Counted from the first letter of the stretch, positions 1-5,700 are shown. The stretch: 5,700 bases of DNA from an uncultured Gammaproteobacteria bacterium (GCA_903926285.1 CAIYIP010000128.1:1-5700), one strand, 5' to 3'. Numbers and translations: made by a program. The notes: generated by a model not told the origin, from the letters alone.

Positions 1-557
1 CCAGTGCAGAGCTCGGCATGTACACCGTGCGTGCGCCCGCAGCCGGCATCATCACACATCTGGATACATCTATCGGTGCGCTGGTAGAGCGTGGCGAACC
101 CGTGCTTGCAATGACCAGTGGTAATTTATGGGTCAGTGCCGAATTGCCTGCCAATCTGGCGCAAAGGATGACAATTGGCCAAACGCTCGGCCTCGCAGAC
201 AGTGCGGCGAGTCTCACGGTACGGCAGAAAGAAGGCGCGCTCGATACGCAAACCCGTACTGTTGGTGTGCTCGCTGAATTCTCCACAGAGACCAACTTCA
301 TGCCTGGGCAGATTGTCACGCTGCTACTGCCGGCCCAGAGCGATGGCATCCTGCTGCCCGCGGATGCTGTAGTCCATAACGGTGACGAAACCACGGTGTA
401 TGTAAAAACTGCCGATGGAGTTGAAGCACGCATGCTGAACCTGCAACCGGCAGGGCTGGATTATCTGGCCATGGAAGGTGTGCGCGCCGGTGAAGAAGTG
501 GTGGTACGTGGAGCCGCGCTGATCAAGGGTATTACGCTGGGCCTGGGAGGCGAATGA
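1..557 (+). CDS. RND efflux periplasmic adaptor (membrane fusion protein, HlyD/CzcB-like), 5'-truncated
   Basis: This is the C-terminal 184 residues of a periplasmic adaptor that links an RND pump to its outer-membrane channel. The frame is open from base 3 to the window edge, so the true start, signal peptide and coiled-coil hairpin lie to the left. Numbering from the first visible codon, residues about 7-37 form the second half of a lipoyl-like domain (RAPAAGIITHL, then a V-ERGEPVL turn). Residues about 43-110 fit the beta-barrel domain and end in the typical PGQIV motif (101-105). Residues about 115-184 fit the membrane-proximal domain (LLPADAVV, then VRAGEEVVVRGAALIKG). The pump gene starts inside its stop codon, which supports pairing with that pump. 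The metal-binding N-terminus seen in CusB-type adaptors cannot be examined here, so substrate cannot be read from this fragment. The family call is firm; a CzcB-type subgroup is inferred from the neighbouring pump. Confidence 0.9.
   Translation, partial: SAELGMYTVRAPAAGIITHLDTSIGALVERGEPVLAMTSGNLWVSAELPANLAQRMTIGQTLGLADSAASLTVRQKEGALDTQTRTVGVLAEFSTETNFMPGQIVTLLLPAQSDGILLPADAVVHNGDETTVYVKTADGVEARMLNLQPAGLDYLAMEGVRAGEEVVVRGAALIKGITLGLGGE
545..550 (+). promoter_or_regulatory. Ribosome binding site of the RND pump gene (decides between two ATG codons)
   Basis: GGGAGG lies just before two tandem ATG codons at 554 and 557. It is 3 bases from the first and 6 from the second. The second spacing is closer to the usual 5-9 bases, so translation may begin at 557, giving a TGATG stop-start junction. 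The first start would give an ATGA overlap. Either way the junction indicates translational coupling between adaptor and pump. Confidence 0.6.
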
Positions 558-3500
558 TGTTTTCCCAATTGATTCAGTTTGCCCTCAGCCAGCGTTTGAT
601 GACATGTCTTCTGGCATTGTTATTGACCGGCTTCGGTAGCAGCGCGTTGCTCAATTTACCGATTGATGCGTTTCCGGATATTTCGCCGACGCAGGTCAAG
701 ATCATCATCAAGTCACCGGGCATGACGCCGGAAGAAGTGGAAAGCCTGATCACCCAGCCGGTGGAAGTCGAGCTGCTGGGTATTCCGAATCAGCAGATCC
801 TGCGCTCAATTTCCAAATATGCGCTCAGTTCCATCACGCTCGATTTTGACGAGGGCACCGATATCTACTGGGCCCGCCAACAAGTCGCCGAACGACTCGG
901 CAATGTCTGGACGGATTTGCCCGGCGCCATCAGTGGTGGCCTCGCACCGATGAGCACACCCCTTGGCGACATGTTTATGTTCACGATAGAAAACGCCACG
1001 CTCACGTTGCAGGAGAAGCGCTTTCTGCTCGACTGGACCATCCGGCCTGCGCTGCGCACAGTGGCAGGTGTTGCCGATGTGAATACGCTCGGTGGCTTTG
1101 TGCAGACCTATGAAGTGGTGCCGCAACGCGATGCCATGGCGCGCCTGAATTTTCGTATTGAAGACATCATTGCGGGTCTGGAGCAGAACAATAAAAACGA
1201 TGGTGCGGGCCGCATTAATCAAGGCGAAGAAGCGCTGCTTGTGCGGGTTGAAGGTGCAATCAGCAGTGTTGCCGATATCAGCACAATCCAGATACGCAAT
1301 GCGGAAGGCGAGCGGCTGCCGTTGGCGGAACTGGCCAGCGTAAAACTGGGTGAGCTCGAGCGTTATGGCTCGGTGACTGCGGATGGTAAATCGGAAGTTG
1401 TGCAAGGCCTCGTGATTGGTTTGCGCGGTGCCAACGCACGCGAAGTGATCGCCGGAGTCCGGGCAAAGCTGCTGGAACTGGAGGCAACCCTGCCGCAAGG
1501 AACCACGATGCCGATTTTTTATGATCGCAGCGTATTGATTGCGGGCGCGGTCAGCACGGTTGCGCAAGCGCTGCTGGAGGCGGTAGTGCTGGTGGTAATC
1601 CTGCTTGGCTTGTTTCTGGGCAATGTCAGGGCCGCGCTGACCGTGGCAGTGGTGCTGCCTTTGTCGGCACTCTTCACGTTCATCATGATGAATATACTCG
1701 ACATGTCGGCCAACCTGATGAGTCTCGGTGGCTTGGTGATCGCCATCGGCATGCTGGTGGATTCGTCGATAGTGATTGTCGAGAACATCGTATCGGCAAT
1801 GGCGATAACGGCTAAACAAAAACATCCGCTACCGCGTCTGCATATTATTTTTCGTGCTGTGAAGGACGTGGCGGTTCCTGTGACAGCGGGCATCATCATA
1901 ATCATAATCGTGTTTCTGCCTTTGCTGTCGTTGCAGGGACTTGAAGGTAAATTGTTTGGCCCCGTCACGATGACCATTGTGTTCGCGTTGCTGGGTTCGC
2001 TCGTATTCTCACTTACGGTAATTCCAGTCGTGGCCTCGTTTCTGATCAACAATGAAGAGCATGACGAACCCTGGCTCAGTCGCAAGCTGACCGCGCAATA
2101 TCGACCGTTGCTCGCAGCAGCTCTTGCCAGGCCACGCATGTTGCTGGTGCTGGCAGCAAGCTTGCTCGTGGTCACGACGCTGCTGTTTCCCTTTGTGGGT
2201 AAAACTTTCATGCCTACCCTGGATGAAGGCGACCTGATTATCCAGCTCGAATCCATCCCTTCCATCAATCTTGAAACCACCACGCGTATTGTGCAGGAAG
2301 TTGAAAGTGCCTTGATGGCAGCAATACCGGAACTGGTGCGCGTGGTTTCACGCAGCGGCTCGGATGAAATTGGCATGGACCCGATGGGCCTCAACGAAAC
2401 CGACATGTTCCTGCAGTTGTTGCCGCGTGATGAGTGGCAGGCGGCAAGCAAGGAAGCGCTCGAAAACAGTCTGCGGGCGGTGCTGGCACAATTTCCCGGT
2501 CTCAATTTCGCGATCACCCAGCCGATCGACATGCGAGTGTCGGAAATGCTGACTGGCTCGCGCGGTGATGTCGCGATCAAGATTTTCGGTGCTGACCTTG
2601 ACGCACTTAATACTTATGCGGAACAGGTTGCAGTCGCAGTATCCGGTGTGCCGGGCAGTGTCGATACCGTTGCTACCATTAATGAAGGTGCCCAGTATCT
2701 ACAGGTCAGTATTGACCGGTTTCGTGCGGGTCAGCTCGGCTTGAATATCGATGAGTTGCAGGAACGTTTGCGCGCCGAGATTGAGGGCTTGCGCGTCGGC
2801 ACGGTGATTCAGGGCAGTGCCAGAGTGCCATTGATGATTCGTTACAAATCCATTCAGGGTGATGGACTCGAACAATTGAACAATAACTACATCAATCTGC
2901 CAGGCGGGGGCGCGATCCCGATGGCGGAAATCGCCCGCATCGAGCGCGTGGAGGGGCCGGTCATTATCAATCGTGAATCCGGTCAGCGTTATGCGGTGGT
3001 GAGGACCAACGTCGAAGACCGCGATCTCGTGGGTTTTGTCGATGAAGCCAAAGCTGCAGTGCTCGCACAAGTGGACTTTACTGAAGGTTATACGCTGGAA
3101 TGGGGTGGCGAGTTTGAAAACCAGCAGCGGGCGGCAGCACGGCTCATGCTGGTGGTGCCGGTGGCATTGGCCATGATTGCCTTTCTGCTGTTCCTGACAT
3201 TCCGTTCTGTTAAGCAGACCATCATCATTCTGTCGATGATCCCATTTGCGCTTACGGGCGGTCTGATTGCGCTGTGGCTGACCGGTGAATTCATTTCAGT
3301 GCCTGCATCAGTGGGTTTCATAGCTCTGCTCGGTATTGCGGTGCTCAACGGAGTAGTGATGATTTCGCATTTCAATCATCTGCTCGCCAAGGGTTTGCAG
3401 ATCGGTGAAGTGGTGATGGAGGGTGCGCTGCGCCGTTTGCGCCCTGTCATGATGACCGCGAGTATTTGTGCGATAGGCCTGGTGCCGCTGCTATTAGCCT

Positions 3501-3634
3501 CAGGACCTGGCTCGGAAATCCAGAAACCGCTGGCGATTGTCGTGGTGGGAGGCTTGATAAGCTCCACCTTGCTCACCCTGTTTTTGCTACCTCTGATCTA
3601 TCGTTATTTCCACAGTGAAAAGCTTGTCGAATAA
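554..3634 (+). CDS. RND efflux permease, CzcA/CusA-type (heavy-metal efflux family)
   Basis: Inner-membrane proton-driven RND pump of 1026 residues, slightly shorter than CzcA and CusA. The layout is canonical: TM1 (about 13-33), a first periplasmic porter loop (about 34-335), TM2-TM6 (about 336-497), TM7 (about 528-548), a second loop (about 549-863) and TM8-TM12 (about 864-1017). Family marks include PIDAFPDISPTQV (36-48), FMPTLDEGDL (552-561), MDPMGLNETD (608-617) and MRVSEMLTGSRGDVAIKIFG (660-679), the last two close to CzcA-type pumps. TM4 reads AIGMLVDSSIVIVEN (397-411): it keeps Asp403 and Glu410, but Ala397 stands where CzcA has the first Asp of its DFG motif. The CusA methionine triad appears replaced (Gln564, Glu664, and Leu613 or Glu615). 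This argues against copper/silver export and leaves divalent metals or another substrate open. TM5 has six consecutive Ile (447-452). It overlaps the adaptor gene and is followed by a DUF3240 gene. Start 554 or 557 is uncertain by one codon. The family is secure; the substrate is not. Confidence 0.93.
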   Translation: MMFSQLIQFALSQRLMTCLLALLLTGFGSSALLNLPIDAFPDISPTQVKIIIKSPGMTPEEVESLITQPVEVELLGIPNQQILRSISKYALSSITLDFDEGTDIYWARQQVAERLGNVWTDLPGAISGGLAPMSTPLGDMFMFTIENATLTLQEKRFLLDWTIRPALRTVAGVADVNTLGGFVQTYEVVPQRDAMARLNFRIEDIIAGLEQNNKNDGAGRINQGEEALLVRVEGAISSVADISTIQIRNAEGERLPLAELASVKLGELERYGSVTADGKSEVVQGLVIGLRGANAREVIAGVRAKLLELEATLPQGTTMPIFYDRSVLIAGAVSTVAQALLEAVVLVVILLGLFLGNVRAALTVAVVLPLSALFTFIMMNILDMSANLMSLGGLVIAIGMLVDSSIVIVENIVSAMAITAKQKHPLPRLHIIFRAVKDVAVPVTAGIIIIIIVFLPLLSLQGLEGKLFGPVTMTIVFALLGSLVFSLTVIPVVASFLINNEEHDEPWLSRKLTAQYRPLLAAALARPRMLLVLAASLLVVTTLLFPFVGKTFMPTLDEGDLIIQLESIPSINLETTTRIVQEVESALMAAIPELVRVVSRSGSDEIGMDPMGLNETDMFLQLLPRDEWQAASKEALENSLRAVLAQFPGLNFAITQPIDMRVSEMLTGSRGDVAIKIFGADLDALNTYAEQVAVAVSGVPGSVDTVATINEGAQYLQVSIDRFRAGQLGLNIDELQERLRAEIEGLRVGTVIQGSARVPLMIRYKSIQGDGLEQLNNNYINLPGGGAIPMAEIARIERVEGPVIINRESGQRYAVVRTNVEDRDLVGFVDEAKAAVLAQVDFTEGYTLEWGGEFENQQRAAARLMLVVPVALAMIAFLLFLTFRSVKQTIIILSMIPFALTGGLIALWLTGEFISVPASVGFIALLGIAVLNGVVMISHFNHLLAKGLQIGEVVMEGALRRLRPVMMTASICAIGLVPLLLASGPGSEIQKPLAIVVVGGLISSTLLTLFLLPLIYRYFHSEKLVE

Positions 3635-3637
3635 GGA
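3633..3637 (+). promoter_or_regulatory. Ribosome binding site of the DUF3240 gene, overlapping the pump stop codon
   Basis: AAGGA begins inside the TAA stop (3632-3634) of the pump gene and ends 7 bases before the ATG at 3645. This selects 3645 as the start over an in-frame GTG at 3615 that lies inside the pump gene. The arrangement suggests that ribosomes finishing the pump feed the next gene. Confidence 0.75.
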
Positions 3638-3644
3638 ATTGCCG

Positions 3645-3938
3645 ATGAATGTTATGTTAATGTTGAATATCAATCCGGAGCTCGAGGAAGATCTTATCGA
3701 TTATCTGCTGCAGCTCGACTGTGTGCAGAGTTTTACGTCTTATCACGTAAGAAGTCATGGCAGATTTGACAAACTGACTCTCGCAGAACAGGTGAGCGGC
3801 AGGCGTAAACGCTGCCAGCTTGAGATTCTGCTGGACGAACCCGATGTAACCGCCGTGCTGACCGGGCTCGCTGCCAATGTGGGCAGGGATATCATGTATT
3901 GGGAACAGCCCGTGCGGAATGTCGGGAAAATAGCCTGA
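3645..3938 (+). CDS. DUF3240 family protein, coupled to the RND pump
   Basis: Small soluble protein of 97 residues with no signal peptide or membrane segment. I recognise the DUF3240 pattern by eye: an N-terminal hydrophobic strand (MLMLNIN, 4-10), an acidic helix (PELEEDLIDYLLQL, 11-24), a central block (HVRSHGRFDKLTLAEQVSGR, 34-53) and a C-terminal YWEQPV (85-90) before a terminal GKIA. The alternating strand-helix-strand order suits a small ferredoxin-like or PII-like fold, but that is inference. Proteins of this family are often encoded beside CzcA-type pumps, and here the gene lies 10 bases after the pump stop with a shared ribosome site. Cys26, His34, His38 and Cys57 are potential metal ligands, unproven. 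A regulatory or accessory role in efflux is likely from context only; the biochemical function is unknown to me. An upstream GTG at 3615 would add ten residues but lacks a good ribosome site. Confidence 0.88.
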   Translation: MNVMLMLNINPELEEDLIDYLLQLDCVQSFTSYHVRSHGRFDKLTLAEQVSGRRKRCQLEILLDEPDVTAVLTGLAANVGRDIMYWEQPVRNVGKIA

Positions 3939-3946
3939 CTAACACT

Positions 3947-3967
3947 CTGCTACTTGTGTTGTAGCAG
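3947..3967. terminator. Possible hairpin between convergent genes (weak terminator candidate)
   Basis: CTGCTAC (3947-3953) and GTAGCAG (3961-3967) form a perfect 7-bp stem with a 7-base loop. It lies just past the DUF3240 stop and includes the queG stop codon. There is no T-run after the stem on either strand, so it is not a textbook intrinsic terminator. A competing pairing, AACAC (3941-3945) with GTGTT (3956-3960), overlaps it. The position between converging operons is its main support. Confidence 0.3.
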
Positions 3968-4999
3968 CGCCCACTGCACATGTTCGCGCACCAAAGCTGA
4001 ATCATGTCCAGTACGCGTTTCCAATGCAGCAACAATCTCCGGGCTTGTTGGTGCGTTGCCAAGTGCTACTGCCAGGTTGCGCAGCCAGCATTCGTAGCCA
4101 ATGCGCCTGATCGCCGAGCCTTCCGTGTTGTGCTCGAAGTCGGCTTCACTCCAGCCGAATAATTCCACAAGTTGTGCCCTGTCGAGCGCATGGCGCGGCG
4201 TGAAATCCTGTTCGTTCGTTGGCGAAGAAAATTTGTTCCAGGGACAGCACAACTGGCAATCATCACAGCCGAATACGCGATTGCCGATCATTGGTCTTAG
4301 TGATTCAGGGATTGCAGTTCTAAGTTCGATCGTGAGATAGGAAATACATCGGCGCGCATCCAGGATTTGCGCGCCGACAAAAGCCTGTGTTGGACACACA
4401 TCAAGGCAGGCAGTGCAGGAGCCACAATGAAACTCGGCCTTCGTGTCCACAGGCAAAGGCAGATCAGTAAACAGTTCCCCGAGGAAAAACCAGGAGCCCG
4501 CACGTTTGTTGATCAGCATGGTGTTTTTGCCGATCCAGCCGAGGCCGGCTTTTTCCGCAAATGCGCGTTCCAGTACAGGGGCGCTGTCGACAAAAGGCCG
4601 ATAACCGAAGTCACCCGTGTGTGCGCGAATACGTTCGGCGAGCTGCTGCAGGCGGCGGCGGATCAGTTTGTGATAGTCGCGCCCAAGCGCATAACGCGAC
4701 ACATAAGCTTGTTGCGGATTCTGCAGCACAGCAATCATTTGAGTGTCGGCAGGCAGATAGTCCATGCGTACCGAGATGACTCTTAGTGTGCCCTCTACAA
4801 GCTGTGCTGGCGCGGAGCGCAAACCTGCATGACGTTCCATGTAGCTCATGCTGCCGTGGTATTCCCTGGCAAGCCATTCCTGCAGATGGGATGAATGTTC
4901 GGCAATGTCGATATCGGCAATACCAACTTGCTGAAAACCGAGTTCACGGCCCCAGTGTTTGATGAGTTCGGCGAGTGCGTTGAAATCTATAGCAGGCAT
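3950..4999 (-). CDS. queG: Epoxyqueuosine reductase QueG (tRNA queuosine synthesis)
   Basis: Cytoplasmic iron-sulfur and cobalamin-dependent enzyme that reduces epoxyqueuosine to queuosine at the tRNA wobble position (Asp, Asn, His and Tyr tRNAs). The 349 residues match the normal family length. An N-terminal domain (about 10-180) carries RDYHKLIRRRL (107-117) and VDSAPVLERA (137-146), with Asp138 at the expected catalytic acid position, followed by GLGWIGKNTMLIN (152-164). The dicluster ferredoxin domain supplies Cys192, Cys195, Cys198 and Cys202, then Cys218, Cys245, Cys248 and Cys252 (CDDCQLCCPWN). Cys251 is an extra cysteine beside Cys252. The C-terminal part (about 290-349) resembles the HEAT-like repeats that contact tRNA. 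ATG at 4999 is the most upstream possible start because an in-frame stop lies two codons before it. No clear Shine-Dalgarno is seen. It converges with the efflux operon and diverges from the DUF1348 gene, so its promoter should lie in 5000-5104. Confidence 0.96.
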   Translation of the reverse strand: MPAIDFNALAELIKHWGRELGFQQVGIADIDIAEHSSHLQEWLAREYHGSMSYMERHAGLRSAPAQLVEGTLRVISVRMDYLPADTQMIAVLQNPQQAYVSRYALGRDYHKLIRRRLQQLAERIRAHTGDFGYRPFVDSAPVLERAFAEKAGLGWIGKNTMLINKRAGSWFFLGELFTDLPLPVDTKAEFHCGSCTACLDVCPTQAFVGAQILDARRCISYLTIELRTAIPESLRPMIGNRVFGCDDCQLCCPWNKFSSPTNEQDFTPRHALDRAQLVELFGWSEADFEHNTEGSAIRRIGYECWLRNLAVALGNAPTSPEIVAALETRTGHDSALVREHVQWALLQHK

Positions 5000-5104
5000 G
5001 GGTTGCTATGGTAACAGATGGAGGCTTCGCCTAGACTTGCCGACACTCTATCGACAAGCCTTTGCGCGCAGCACTAACGCGCGCCAGAACCGGGGAGAAA
5101 TACC
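5000..5104. promoter_or_regulatory. Divergent intergenic region between queG and the DUF1348 gene, with three small dyads
   Basis: This 105-base gap must hold promoters for both divergent genes unless one is transcribed from further away. I see no convincing -35/-10 pair on either strand. Three inverted repeats are visible. AGGC/GCCT (5022-5025 and 5029-5032) has a 3-base loop. CTTGCCGA/TCGACAAG (5036-5043 and 5051-5058) has one mismatch and a 7-base gap. GCGCGC/GCGCGC (5064-5069 and 5079-5084) has a 9-base gap. The middle one could be an operator and the third could fold in the DUF1348 leader, but both ideas are inference. Confidence 0.4.
5092..5097 (+). promoter_or_regulatory. Ribosome binding site supporting a TTG start
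   Basis: GGGGAG ends 7 bases before TTG at 5105. An in-frame TAA at 5075-5077 and the absence of ATG or GTG between it and 5105 make TTG the only reasonable start for the DUF1348 gene. Confidence 0.7.
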
Positions 5105-5575
5105 TTGAGTGAACAACGTCCACCCTTTCCACCTTTCACCCGCGAGACTGCGATACTTAAAGTAAGAGCTGCTGAAGATGGCTGGAATAATCGCAATCCC
5201 GAAAAAGTGGCGATGGCCTATACGGCTGACAGCAAGTGGCGCAACCGTGCGGAGTTTCTCAACGGTCGCCAGCAAATCGCCAACTTCCTGACGCACAAAT
5301 GGGCGCGCGAACTGGAGTACCGGTTGATCAAGGAGCTATGGGCCTTTACGGACAATCGCATTGCCGTGCGTTTCGCTTACGAATGGCACGACGATTCGGG
5401 CCAGTGGTATCGCTCCTACGGCAACGAGAACTGGGAGTTTGATGCGAATGGTTTGATGCAGGTGCGCCGCGCGAGTGTCAATGATCTGCCCATCAAGGAA
5501 AGTGAACGCAAGATGCATTGGCCTCCTGGCCCGCGACCTGCTGATCATCCGGGGCTTAGTGAGCTGGATTTGTAA
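5105..5575 (+). CDS. DUF1348 / SnoaL-like (NTF2 superfamily) protein
   Basis: Soluble protein of 156 residues starting at TTG, typical length for DUF1348. No signal peptide or membrane segment is seen, so it is probably cytoplasmic. The pattern is strong by eye: RPPFPPFTRETAILKVRAAE (5-24), the helix end and turn EDGWNNRNPEKVAMAYT (24-40), WRNRAEFLNGR (45-55), then the highly conserved stretch from RELEYRLIKELWAF (68-81) through RIAVRFAYEWHDDSGQW (85-101) and RSYGNENWEFD (103-113). The C-terminus HWPPGPRP-DHPGLSEL (137-153) is also family-typical. NTF2-like folds form a cone-shaped pocket that can bind or isomerise small molecules, but DUF1348 proteins have no assigned reaction I can cite. 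The gene appears to be transcribed alone, divergently from queG, with a structured non-coding element after it. The family call is firm and the function unknown. Confidence 0.92.
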   Translation: MSEQRPPFPPFTRETAILKVRAAEDGWNNRNPEKVAMAYTADSKWRNRAEFLNGRQQIANFLTHKWARELEYRLIKELWAFTDNRIAVRFAYEWHDDSGQWYRSYGNENWEFDANGLMQVRRASVNDLPIKESERKMHWPPGPRPADHPGLSELDL

Positions 5576-5584
5576 TCTTGGATT

Positions 5585-5599
5585 CAGGTTCATTACCTG
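5585..5599. repeat. Small inverted repeat after the DUF1348 gene
   Basis: CAGGT (5585-5589) and ACCTG (5595-5599) form a 5-bp stem with a 5-base loop, 9 bases past the stop codon. A second overlapping dyad, CCTG-T-CAGG (5596-5604), shares one arm. With no T-run, this is too weak to call a terminator alone. It directly abuts the larger structured element that follows. Confidence 0.35.
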
Positions 5600-5605
5600 T
5601 CAGGA

Positions 5606-5700
5606 GCGGAACCGTGCAGACCAGACACGCCGTGAATCCATCCATGGAGGCTCGGATGGCGACATCCATGTCGCCAACGGTCTGCTCTGCACGGTTCCGC
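5606..5700. repeat. Structured palindromic element (REP/MITE-like), possibly extending past the window
   Basis: GCGGAACCGTGCAGA (5606-5620) is perfectly inverted at 5686-5700, a 15-bp outer stem. After a C:C mismatch (5621/5685) the stem continues with CAGAC (5622-5626) against GTCTG (5680-5684). Beyond a 4-base bulge, CGT (5631-5633) pairs with ACG (5677-5679). Inside lie two hairpins: TCCAT-CC-ATGGA (5637-5648) and GGCGACAT-CC-ATGTCGCC (5658-5675). Both show CATCCATG at the apex. The whole can be drawn as a three-way junction. It contains no plausible gene. It could be a REP-type intergenic repeat, a miniature inverted-repeat element, a strong transcript-end structure for the DUF1348 mRNA, or a structured RNA. 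The right end is cut by the window, so its true boundary is unknown. Confidence 0.75.

Noticed and set aside
1679..1692. Perfect 14-base palindrome TTCATCATGATGAA in the pump gene
   Set aside because: It encodes conserved-looking TM3 residues in frame and has no regulatory context; most likely coincidence.
806..1825. Long minus-strand open frame of 339 codons opposite the pump gene
   Set aside because: Its translation is rich in His, Gln and Arg and has no recognisable domain. It lies wholly opposite a strongly conserved pump gene, so it is a codon-bias shadow.
1519..2580. Long minus-strand open frame of 353 codons opposite the pump gene
   Set aside because: Its Ser/Thr/Met-rich low-complexity translation has no family pattern and overlaps conserved pump sequence; no ribosome site was noted.
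3615..3644. Upstream GTG start adding ten residues to the DUF3240 protein
   Set aside because: It lies inside the pump gene without a good ribosome site, while ATG at 3645 has AAGGA at ideal spacing and begins at the family's normal N-terminus.
4367..4786. Plus-strand open frame of 139 codons inside queG
   Set aside because: It runs antisense to the conserved cluster-binding and catalytic part of queG, with no family pattern.
5606..5700. Integron attC recombination site
   Set aside because: The paired arms do not carry the GTTRRRY / RYYYAAC core boxes, and no integrase or cassette array is visible.
5606..5700. Classic intrinsic terminator
   Set aside because: The stem is long and multi-branched and no T-run is visible within the window on either strand, so I annotate it as a structured repeat instead.

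Overview
The window reads as a chromosomal segment of a Gammaproteobacterium, or at least a proteobacterium. The evidence is the gene families present, the moderate GC content, standard bacterial codon use, Shine-Dalgarno-type starts and a repeat-like palindromic element at the right edge. I cannot name a genus. All reading frames are intact except the first gene, which is cut by the left edge. No rRNA, tRNA, CRISPR array, transposase or phage gene is visible.

Left two thirds (1-3938, + strand): the end of an RND-type efflux operon. It holds the C-terminal part of a periplasmic adaptor, then a complete 1026-residue inner-membrane RND pump of the CzcA/CusA (heavy-metal efflux) type, then a 97-residue DUF3240 protein. 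Adaptor and pump genes overlap by 1 or 4 bases. The ribosome site of the DUF3240 gene overlaps the pump's stop codon, so the three genes are almost certainly translated from one message. The outer-membrane channel and any metal-sensing regulator would lie left of the window. By hand alignment the pump lacks the first acidic residue of the classical CzcA TM4 signature and lacks the CusA methionine triad, so its substrate is uncertain.

Centre right (3950-4999, - strand): queG, epoxyqueuosine reductase, the last step of queuosine tRNA modification. It converges on the efflux operon with only 11 bases between stop codons; a small hairpin sits on this junction.

Right (5000-5700): a 105-base divergent intergenic region carrying three small dyads, then a DUF1348 / NTF2-like protein gene with a TTG start. 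After that comes non-coding DNA with a roughly 95-base element: a 15-bp perfect outer inverted repeat enclosing two hairpins that share the apex CATCCATG. It reaches the last base of the window and may continue beyond it.

The genes are mostly ordinary. The best candidates for something undescribed are the structured element at 5606-5700 and the DUF3240 protein coupled to the pump.
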